64,000 nucleotides of DNA, taken from Polytrichum commune (lineage: Eukaryota; Streptophyta; Polytrichopsida; Polytrichales; Polytrichaceae). Location of the stretch: positions 17,347,501 through 17,411,500 of the forward strand of contig OX485805.1 of NCBI GenBank assembly GCA_950295325.1. The letters are read 5' to 3'. Shown piece by piece: positions 13,240 to 23,481 of the stretch. Under the pieces are notes generated by a model, which saw only the letters and a list, made by a program, of their open reading frames with translations, did not search any database and was not told the DNA's origin. The position numbers and the translations under genes were made by a program. The stretch's first letter is position 1, and every line of letters starts with the position of its first letter.

Positions 13240-13590
13240 GCAATAGAGTTATTTGTAAATTAAAGGTGATGAAACCATGGGTTTAGTCCCACACCTTGAG
13301 CTTATGAGAATTAACACAAAGTCGCTCAAGTTTTCTTAATGTTTAAATTTTCACACACATATTGGTGTCAAGGCTATTAAGAACCAACTTTCTAGCTTGT
13401 CCTACTAGGATGGGTGGGCCAAGCTAAGCCTTGCATAGGCTCATCCGGGATTTAGAACAGCAGGTGTTATGCACATATCTTATTTTAGATCCTAAAATTC
13501 TATCAAAGTTTGAGAGGCGGAAAGAGTAGGTCCCAAAAGTTTCACCCAAGTTTCAAAATAGACTCCAATAAGAAAATTAATATGAAAGCA
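13240..13590 (+). repeat. Second copy of the intron 8 dispersed repeat
   Basis: Diverged partner of 8692-9030, with the same order of short matching blocks, including CTAGCTTGTCCTACTA and TTTCACCCAA. Having one copy in an intron and one between genes indicates a dispersed element. Confidence 0.6.
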
Positions 13591-15149
13591 TTTATCTTTG
13601 TTTATTAGGGATTCAAGCTTTAGCCCTTAGGCACTTAGCCATTTTCAGTTGCCAATGTTGGTTTCCCTTTTCAGATCTTGTTCCTTCCCAATTACCACTT
13701 CTCTTTAACACCCAATGGTCCTTCCAAGTTTAACCTTGTAATTTCCAAACATATCGAAGGTTCTCTCTAGCTAGGTACTTATTAATGGCCTACATACAAT
13801 AGTCTCCTTAGAGCTCCATTCTTACTCCATCATACTATCAACAACTCTTGCTCATTACTCACAAGGGGATATTAAGATGAAACCATCCTTCCATCATTTG
13901 TTGCTCTTACTTAATTATATCTACTCAATTCAATCTTCAAGTAGGCTATCACTCCACACCATTCATGAGTGCCATTCAACATAATTCTTAAGTACAATTT
14001 CTCCTTCACTTGGATGTAAATCACAAGTCCTATGTTCTCCACAAACAATTGCCACTCAATAATTCTCACACACATATACAATAACCCACACAAAATTGTC
14101 AAGCAAGGAAACCATCCTCACCCTAGCCCTTCATATGTCTTGCAATATACCCTAATAAGGTTCAATACCATAGTACAACTCAATGAGTGTTAGAGTCATT
14201 CAACCACAAAGGTTACACCATTCAAGTGTTATCCAATGTAGACCATTGATTGCAAAGTCATTTTAGTGAAGATCGTTCATACGCTAGGGTCAATTCTGAT
14301 CAAACTACACAATCAAACTCAATGTAATATCCAATGAAGGGTTTGAGGGATCGGTCCTCCACCAAGCCTTCAAAACTATACCAACACTCACAAGCCAGAG
14401 TAAGTCCAATCCTTGATCCTTCATTTACACAAGTGGCTTCGGAGAGAATTGGCAATAGAATCCCACAAAAGTTTGAGGTAAAAGACAAGGTTTGTCTCTA
14501 CGTCTTCTCTAAAAATGTGGTTTATATATTCATAGGGGAGCATGTGCCAACTTCTAAGGCTACACCTTCTCCAATTACACCGTAGTCTCCTCATACTTTC
14601 CCCTTTTCAAATCTCCTAGACTATGACCTTAATTTGCACACGTCAATTAAATTTCTAGTCTTAATTGAGATTTTTTTCACATTGTTTTTCCTATTCTAGT
14701 TCAAATTAGAAAAATAATTGACTCTACAATAACTCTAATGGCTCTTGAGAATCCTTGAATTCTCATTGATTGAGAGTGTCATGGCCCCCTGCTTTACATT
14801 TACATGAGGGTAGATTTAGACCACAACCCATAACATCTTCAGTAGATGAAAATCTACATGCAATCCCACATGACATGTATGGATATTGTTGGCTAGGATT
14901 GTAGGGGACTTTTTCAGGATGGACTCTTTAAAGGTAGGCATGATGGAATTTGAGTTGGGAATTTGTATTTACACTAAGGGATTCTGCCCTCCAAAAGACT
15001 TTGAGCTATAATTCATGGACTTCTCTATGGTCTCCTCCAAAAGCGGGGCATCATGGTTGTTTAAGAGCCATGGCTAATGCCTTTGGTGTGAACATGTCCT
15101 AATTGTAAACCAATAGTGCCACCAACACTCCATGCAAACTTAACATTTT
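13591..15149. other. Gene-free AT-rich stretch
   Basis: Only short frames with low-complexity composition. No domain, splice-supported exon or repeat boundary found. Confidence 0.35.
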
Positions 15150-15420
15150 TTATCATTTCTTGTAAAAACTTTCGGGAATCGTAGATGTACAATGTTGCAA
15201 TTACTATCACATACTAAGTGATTTTTCATCTAGAATTCACTCATTCATGACAATATTTCATTACAAAAATGTTGGAATGCAAAAATATCAATTTCAAAGT
15301 GGATGATCGAAAATAAAGTCAGGATGACAATACTTGAAAACTTATTCATAAGAAGTGTCATTAGAAAAGTTATCATAGTGACATAACGTACCATATGACA
15401 TTAAATACAATATTTAGTGT
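15150..15420 (+). repeat. Dispersed repeat family, copy 1 of 3
   Basis: Resembles 27620-28045 and 57010-57290. Shared landmarks in order are TACTAAGTGATTTTTCATC-like, CATGACAATATTT, TATTCATAAGAAGTGTCA, AAAGTTATCATAGTGACAT, ACCATATGACA and ATATTTAGTGTA. Probably a non-autonomous transposon family; ends not defined. Confidence 0.6.
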
Positions 15421-15839
15421 AATCTTGACTTAGAACTAAAATTGAAGGAAGCGAAAAAGGCTAACATCTAACTTATGACAAACTCCTAGATAACTTTGAC
15501 ATGTTATAGGGGTCAATAACCTCCTACATAAGGCACATTACTGAAATTTAAGTAAAAACGAACCAAGATTTAGTCTAAAAGTACAACATGTTGAATTGTA
15601 TGTTGGGATCCTTCATTAGAGTTTGCAAAGATGAATATGATATTTTGATGAGATTTTCAATATTCATCAGTTGATAATGTAAATAGTTTGTTGATTTTTG
15701 AATATCATCATATTCAAATAAAGTATTGAGGATCCACATATCTCTCATAAAAGAATATACTATCATTCTATAACTGAATTTGGCAAATACTATCATGGTT
15801 GCTTGGACTCTATGAGGCTTGCTAGTTGCATGTGATCAA
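15421..15839. other. AT-rich stretch between repeats
   Basis: No gene seen. It may include the 3' end of the decayed LINE-like element that follows on the minus strand. Confidence 0.3.
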
Positions 15840-18800
15840 TCAACTAGAACTAGATGTCTTGCTCTTATGTTGGGCTCCAACCAATATTATGTAAGATGAA
15901 AACAACGTGAAATATACGATAACACGGATATTGATATCTTTAATGAAACTAACTAGGGGAAAATTGACATCAAAGGCCCCCAAATTAGTCAAGGAGGACC
16001 CAATTGTCAGCAAGTTAATCACAAATCTATGGATGGCAAGTTTTACTAGACTCCTCTTACCTTGGTAAGGCTAGTGGGGTGCAACTTAAAAAGTATGACA
16101 TCTAGACACGGCCTATCAATGTTGTATTGTGTTTCCATTGGTTATGAATAGTTTTTTGAATGTAACATCGGAGGAAGAATAGATACATTATGTCATGAAA
16201 GTTAGTTGATAGTGCTTTGAGGATATCATTTAGGATGCCGTCTGGACTTAGCACTTTGCTTGTGGATAGATTTTTTTAGACATGTGTCATAGGTGATTCT
16301 AGTGAATGATGCGGCTAGGGTTGGGAGTTAGGTGGAGGATCTTTTTCCTAGTGTAAAACCATATATGGTTCGCCAAGGATATTGGCGGATGGCACACATA
16401 CATTCTAATGGGTGGTTAGTGGGGTATGAGCATAAAGGGGTTTGTGTATGAAATGATGTAGACTGGGTGGAGTGTATAATGTTGGAGATGGCTCCCATGT
16501 TTTTTAGACTACCATATTTATCTATAAGATAGTCAAATGGGGTGGTATATTATGGCTGAAAGATTTTTTGGGTATTTTATTGGGTTTTTGTCTAACATGT
16601 TAATGTATTTCTTGATAGTTTATTTTACAATTATATTTAGTTTGTAGGGTTGTGATTTTTTGGGCTTTGACTTTGGTGTTCTTGGTTGTATTAGCTATGT
16701 CATCTAGCCAATTTTAGATGCTAGATGGATTATTAGATATGGGTGGTGGGGATGTGTTGGGAAGGATTGTTAACATGTCAATTTGGAGGGGTAGGAATTG
16801 TGGTGCGTCTAATAGCATGGCGTATGAGGTGGTATGTGTTAATATGTATTCCAACTTTTTGGGTGTTTGTAGGATGATGGGGAAGTGGTCCAAGTTGGGG
16901 TGTTGTGTGTTGGTGTGGCATTGTAGTTGGTTTAGTTGATTTGGGGGAATGTAAAAGCCATCTATGAGACTCATGCGGCTTCAGTTGGGACTACCTTGTT
17001 TAGAGAATGTCATGGTGTTGGAGATCAAGGTGAATTGGAGGTTGTTGGTGCAAGCCTGCCATTTTGTATCTTCTCTAGTTGGTGGGGTGTGAGAATATTG
17101 ATTTTGTCTTCCAATGAGGAATATGTCTCAGTTAAAGTCTCCAATGAGTAGTGGTATATGTGGTGGGTGGTTAGTTAGAGTTTGTGTGAATTCTTATTGA
17201 ATTTTGGGTATGAATTGTAGATCTTCCTCATGTGTGGGCATGTATATGTGAAGTAGGATCATGAGGGTGAGGGGTTTGTTGGTGATGGTGACTATTTTGG
17301 TGTTATCACTAGGGACAAACAATGGATTTGTGTGTCATAGTAATTAGGCCTCCCGTGTGGGGGCGTAGTGAACATATGGGCATTGGAGGTATGTTAGGGC
17401 ATCTAGTGTTTTGTTATAGATGATTTTGTAGGATGAGAACTGCATAATCATATATCTTGTGGATTTATTTTGGAGAGTTTTGTTTCTTGAAGGAATAATG
17501 ATGATGGTTTTATTGGCATTGATAGATTAAAGTTGGTGGATGTCTTGGATACTAGTAGTGAAGTGGCCACAGTTCCATGTTAGACATGTGAGGACATCAA
17601 GGGGGGCTCTATGTGTTGGATTGTGGTGAGCCGTGGTGGAGGGATTTGTGGGGAGTGTGTTTTATGAGAGAAGCCGTTTATTGGTTGGAGGATTTTGGTG
17701 TCGTCTCTGTATGTAGGGAATAATTGTTGGAGTGAGGATTGTGTGGGTTGGATGTGATTCAAGAGGTTGGGTGTGACGTAGTCATATAGTACTAGGGGGT
17801 TGGAGGATGTAAGTGTTTGGATTACATGGCACAGGGCAGTAGGGGGTGGTGGGGATTGAAGTCTTATGAGGACGGTAAGGCTTCGCATGGGGAACTTATT
17901 TTGCAAAGCTTGATTACATATTGTGGGGACTAGGCTTGTGGAGACTATTAAGGTATAAATGAGGTGAGAAATTAATATGATAATTATCTAAAAGTTGGGA
18001 GTGTTGTGTGAGGTGCAAGAATTTGTGTTAGAGAGCAATATGCTGTGGGGAGGTTTGTATATAGGGGGTAGAGATGTGGATTAATGATGTGTATTCATGT
18101 TTGAGTGTGGTTGATTGAGCTAGGTAATATTGTGAGTGTCTAAGTTTGAATGTGTTGGGCATGTTGTCAAGGATATGGCGTGTAGGTCCAAGGTTAAGGG
18201 AGATATATCATGTGAGTGGCATAAGGGGGGAGGCATTCTATGTGTAATAGTGAGTTGTTTTTTCTTTTGGGTTTTGTAGGCGTGTGTGTGATATGTGGAG
18301 AAATGTGCCTACATGCATGAGGCATATTATTGGTGGGATTATATTTTTGCTTTGTGGTGGTTGATGGTGTGGTAGATGTAGGTCTACAATCTTTTTGGTT
18401 TGAGTTTGTGTGATGGGTATTGTGTAGGGGTAGATGTTTGATGTTGAGTTATTAATTGTTGATAGGAATGGTGAGGTAATTTGCGGGGTTTGTGGTATCG
18501 GTGTGTGGTGAAGTGAGGAGGATGATTAGGGTAAGTACTATTGTAGTGGTTAAGGGTGGCATGTAAGTAGGTGTTAAGAATTTGTGAAGAGTAAGTTGGT
18601 GTTTGGTGATGTGTAATTTGCTTGGAGGATCTTGATGGAGGGTGGGTGTGGATTTGTTTGGGTGTTTGGGGTAGGTGTTAAAGGGAGAGGGCGATGTGGT
18701 TTTGTAAGCATACGATACTTGGATATGAGAGCAAAAGTCCAAAACATGATTGTATAACAATTATCTAAAAAGAAACATATAATACAAGCAAATAGTAGAA

Positions 18801-19055
18801 GAACCCACTATGGAAAGTCTATTGTTGTTCTATTCATGGAGAGAGTTGTGTGCCTTGGTGGTAGCTTGATAATAGGTTGGGGTGTGATGTGTTGGGAGAT
18901 CCCAATGGTGCCTAGACTTATGGTATTTGTTCTCTTGTGCGTATTGATGTGATTGGGCCTTGGAGAGTGCGTGTCAGAGTTGGGTGGTGGAGGTTGGGAA
19001 TGCACTTGATCACCCATAGCCAAAATACTCTTCATACTCAAAGACCACTTCAAAA
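15840..19055 (-). mobile_element. Decayed LINE-like (non-LTR) retroelement, endonuclease part
   Basis: Read on the minus strand, this AC-rich sequence carries remains of an APE-type endonuclease: PLLIGDFN at about 17131-17154, then in the same frame SLIDGFYIPP and LDHFPIIL (about 16879-16971), which match the GDFN and SDHxP landmarks of LINE endonucleases. Many stops interrupt the frame, including one directly after GDFN, so the element is dead. Sequence from about 19055 down to 17.9 kb would hold the upstream ORF, and sequence below 16.7 kb should lead into reverse transcriptase, but I could not recognise it. The strand with coding character switches at about 19.06 kb (see next entry). Confidence 0.6.
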
Positions 19056-19059
19056 TTCA

Positions 19060-20450
19060 TATTGATTCAATAGATACAACTTTTCCACTTCACGACTCAC
19101 TACTACACAATGATTGGTACAAAAGCCCTTTCTATCTTGGTCTCACTCCCCACCAAAATCCAAACTCTTAAAAATGCCTTGACAAATTAGCCACAACCTA
19201 CTCCAAATACAAAACCCGCCTGCACCCTATTAACCCAAAAATGCAACCAAGTCAAAGATATCATAGCACAAACCCACCATACAAATCTATCCTCCCTTTG
19301 CACAAATACATGATCAAGCAAGCAACTACCAAACACCCATTACATTGGAAAGGCGGACTAGGCTTTGGGAAAAATTCTCTACATACGCCTCTACACACCC
19401 ACCACCACTATATGCTTTGACACAAAACTTCGCTTTATAATTTCTACTACTAATTAATTGATACGTCAAATCACTACCCCCCATTCCCCATGCCAAGTAC
19501 AAATTACTTAAAACCACCACACCTTCCCACCAACTATCGTGGACAACCCCATCAACCCCATCAACACCTTCCAACTCATACACTTTTATTTCTCTAGCCC
19601 TCTCACATGCCCTCTACACCTCAATCAATACCATTCCCTGCATGACAGAGACATAGTGTTTGGATTGGTTGGACATGCTTATTCACACCAATGGAGAGGG
19701 AATGGAATTGCACACATAAACACACACATTATACCAAAAGCCATAAGATGGGCTAGACTAGCGGAGCAAATAAACCCCAACTCAACAATAATTTTAATTG
19801 CCAACCATGACGATGACTCTTTTAACATATCCAATCCATTCCATCAACTCGCCGTCACACCAATCATCACCATATCCCCACTCATTGTATAATACCTACC
19901 CTCCCTGGAATTTCCACCCTACTACGACACCAAAGAACGCCTCATAATCATAACCATCTCACACAAACAAAATCAATCACACATATCAACCTCTTTAAAA
20001 TTTCTCCCTCTCCAACTCCTACAAAACAATCTACCCCAACCCTCATACATCTCACACACATCCATTAGTAAACAAAAAATTGCCCAAAGAATGGCACAAA
20101 GCCATACCTCCACTGCCCCCCCCCCCCCTCCTTTCCATATAGAGAAGGAAACATGAACATAGCAAATGCAAGGGTCTAGAAACCGCCCACTATAATTATC
20201 TAGTACAACCAAACTACCAGGATACGCAAATATCCTTAGAGTAGAGTTCTACACACTTATCTGGCAGACAAGCACACCAAAACACTGAACACAAACACAT
20301 TCATATTTTACTGATAATCTCAACTACATAAGACATGTTTGCAACATCACATTGGTCACCCATCCTCCCAAAACAACCACCCAAACAAACTCCTCATCAC
20401 ATGCATTATAAACGGGATAAAAACCTCCTCACACAACATCATCATAAAAA
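19060..20450 (+). mobile_element. Plus-strand continuation of the decayed retroelement (possible 3' part)
   Basis: The composition (AC-rich, GT-poor) is the same as the coding strand of the element at left, but now on the plus strand. The longest open stretch (19539-19892, 117 codons) contains FGLVGHAYSHQWRGNG and IPKAIRWARLAEQINP; it looks protein-like, but I do not recognise the domain. A run of about 13 C lies at 20118-20130. The head-to-head arrangement fits a 5'-inverted (twin-primed) LINE insertion, but two independent elements are also possible. Confidence 0.4.
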
Positions 20451-20502
20451 AAATTTAGAGCACACACAAAAATTTGGGGTAATGACAAAGCATATAAACT
20501 AG

Positions 20503-20690
20503 CTAAACAAGGGGCCGCATCACTGAGGCGTTGTGGATGGGCCTTGTTTGGTTGTGACATGATGCATCCGAGCCGTCAATCCACCAAGGCCCATCCAAGG
20601 GCCTCAGTGGTCCTATGTGGCATGGGGCGGGGGTGATGCTTGCCACGAAAGCAAGGTGGGGCCGAGGGCGGACAATGGCACTTACTTTCT
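20503..20690 (+). repeat. Diverged solo arm of the 22.4-23.5 kb foldback family
   Basis: Shares with the arms of that element CACTGAGGCG, CCACCAAGGCCCATCCAAGG, GGGGCGGGGGTG-like and GGTGGGGCCG in the same order. Only one arm is present, so this is a fragment or single-ended copy. Confidence 0.65.
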
Positions 20691-21846
20691 TAAGTAGCAA
20701 GCTAAGTGAAGAGAGGAGGTATGATTGGTGGAGGCTAAGGAGGCATTTTTACGTTGGGCTAGGTAGACACTTGGGCATGTGTTTCATCAACGTTTTCAAT
20801 CATTGTGGCTTGGGGCTAGACTGGCATGGAGTGGGTATTTTGTTTGTGAACACACATTTGTTCTTGTTGTGTTTCCACCCTAAGCCTTCTTTTGTGGTGG
20901 ATGGTGGTTTCAAACCCTAAAATTGCAAACTTGTAAGTAGTTTTAAAATTGTGCTTGATTTTCTTGTTACATTTTCCATTCATGTTATACTCTCGGAATG
21001 ATTTGCTTCATTATAGTTGTATGTTGTGTTTATTTGAAGTGTTGCACTTGTATGGTTTTGCAATGATATATATGAATCATGCCTTTTTGCATCACTTTTC
21101 CAATGTTTATACTTTTGACTTATTATTTTTGAATCATGCCATGAAGGTAAATAACCCTCACACAAATAGCCCACAACTAGTCGCATGCGGTGCAAAAAAC
21201 TCCTAAAGAGTGACCTACCCAAGTTCCTTCATTTAAGTTATCCACATGTCCCGCATCCAATGTCTAAAGATATTTTTGGGCATGCATAATCGATTGAGAT
21301 CCTAGTGGTGTTTCTAAGGCCAACCCCAGGGGAGTGCTATCTTGTGAGCGGTGAGTAATGAGTGGTGAAGAAGGTGAAATATTTGGTAAAAGGGCCACCA
21401 ATATCCTTTAACCATGGAATTTTGGCCTAAAAAATTATGATTTTAGGGTTTAATAATAAGAGGGGTGGGAACGATAAACAACATGAAATCCAAATATTTA
21501 TTCATCGCTAGTAGCATTGGACATGAAACTATCGTTTGCCTCATCATCTATATATATTTGAACACCTATGCATTACGAATTGATTTTGGAACTATAGCAA
21601 GATTCTTCATTTGGATCCAAATCTTTGATATTTAACATTGCAATTGCAACATTCTCGACATATGATGGGAGACGCGGGCTACGGCTTGGACTTCGTAGGA
21701 ATTGTCTATGTGCCCAAAACGGGAGACATCTCCTATTTCCATTCATATTCTTGAAATAAAATCGATCAAATATGTAAATAAATTTGAAGAAATAAAAATA
21801 TACTAATGAATTTAATGAAATGAATGAACAATTATTATATCAAAAC
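20691..21846. other. Gene-free stretch
   Basis: Short frames only, with no recognisable domain or repeat boundary. Confidence 0.35.
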
Positions 21847-22354
21847 TTACTCACACTCAAATTCAAGCATCTCCTCATCCGATAGGTCATCATCGTCTTT
21901 TGTAAGATCTTGAATATCCTCCTTAAATGCACCCTCTTTCAAATCCTTTTCCAAAAGTGGTTTCAATATGTGCTCAAATATGTTATTATCACCCTCAAAT
22001 GCAAAAATATGTTTGCCACATGCGCGTGTTGCCAGGATAGAAGATCTAATGGAATATGTCAAATCAACAAAGCGTCCATTTGTTGGTGTAAACAATTCAA
22101 TAAGGTATTGAAAAAAACGCGGCGATTTTTTATATGGCCCCCTCCAAGGTCTTCCCGATTTTTGAAGAAGCATGTTTTTTTCATCCACAAAATTGAAAAG
22201 TAGGCATTTACTTTTCAATCCAGTGCCATAAAATGTGGATTTTGGTTATCTCGTGGATTTTGTGGTAGTAAAATATTTTACCAAGACACGAGCTATAAAT
22301 GTCGGAGTCTACAAAAAAATATAAATTGTGTCAAAACTATATACAATACAAATA

Positions 22355-23481
22355 GGGGATCGCTATTTCCACACCTTTTTTGGATAGATTCACACCTTTT
22401 TGCCGGTTCGGTTGCCGTGTCACCGAGGCGCTATATATGAGATTCTTCATGGTGTATCCGGACCGTTGATCCACCAAGGCCCATCCAAGGGCCTCAATGA
22501 TCCTAGGTGGCGGTGGGGTGGGGGGCGGGGGTGGTGCTTGCCACCAAGGCGGGGTGGGGCCGTGGGCCTCATATCTTTTTTGGGGAGGCTAGATTTAGGG
22601 TGGTGTCGGGCCCAGTGGCTAGGCCTACTTACTAAATAACTAGTTGGTTAGCCTTACTCTACTTACTAAATGACTAGTTGGTTCCCCTTACTCTACTTAC
22701 TAAATGACTAGTTGGTTACCCATACTCTACTTACTAAATGACTAGTTGGTTACCCTTCCTCTACTTACTAAATGACTAGTTGTTAGGGATGATACATAAA
22801 TTATGTAATGTAGGTGACACTAAGTATGATAGTATAATCTTATTATATCTCAACACTTATAGGTGTCCATACCTAACTTCAAGTAATAAGTAATAACCAA
22901 CTATTATTACTATTAAATAATAAGTAAGGGTAACCAACTAGTTATTTAGTAAGTAGAGTAAGAGTAACCAACTAGTCATTTAGTAAGTAGAGTAAGGGTA
23001 AACAACTAGTCATTTAGTAAGTAGAGTAAGGGTAACCAACTAGTCATTTAGTAAGTAGAGTAAGGGTAACCAACTAGTCATTTAGTAAGTAGAGTAAGGG
23101 TAAACAACTAGTCATTTAGTAAGTAGAGTAAGGGTAACCAACTAGTCATTTAGTAAGTAGAGTAAGGGTAACCAACTAGTTATTTAGTAAGTAGGCCTAG
23201 CCACTGGGCCCGCCTAGCCACTAGGCCCGACACCACCCTAAATCTGGCCTCCCCAAAAAAGACATGAGGCCCACGGCCCCACCCCGCCTTGGTGGCAAGC
23301 ACCACCCCCGCCCCCCACCCCACCGCCACCTAGGATCATTGAGGCCCTTGGATGGGCCTTGGTGGATCAACGGTCCGGATACACCATGAAGAATCTCATA
23401 TATAGCGCCTCAGTGACACGGCAACCGAATCGGCAAAAAGGTGTGAATCTATCCAAAAAAGGTGTGGAAATAGCGATCCCC
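22355..23481. mobile_element. Foldback transposon with 8-bp target duplication (hAT-like)
   Basis: An inverted repeat 1127 bp long. Both ends read GGGGATCGCTATTTCCACAC inward, and the arms stay complementary for about 250 bp (TTTTGGATAGATTCACACC, CCACCAAGGCCCATCCAAGG, the G-rich block). The insertion is flanked by perfect 8-bp repeats TACAAATA at 22347-22354 and 23482-23489, a length typical of hAT elements. No transposase is present, so it is non-autonomous. The transcript would fold into a long hairpin. It splits the methyltransferase-like pseudogene. Confidence 0.85.
22622..23196. repeat. 34-bp minisatellite in opposite orientation in both foldback arms
   Basis: Unit about 34 bp, of the form ACTAGTTGGTTACCC followed by TTACTCTACTTACTAAATG. 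Roughly 4-5 units lie in the left arm (22622-22786) and 8 in inverse orientation in the right arm (22918-23196), around a unique centre near 22.79-22.91 kb. The unequal copy number shows that the arms changed independently after they formed. Confidence 0.85.

Noticed and set aside
22355-23481. CRISPR-like array (regular 34-bp repeats)
   Set aside because: The repeats are directly tandem without unique spacers and lie in transposon arms of a plant nuclear genome.
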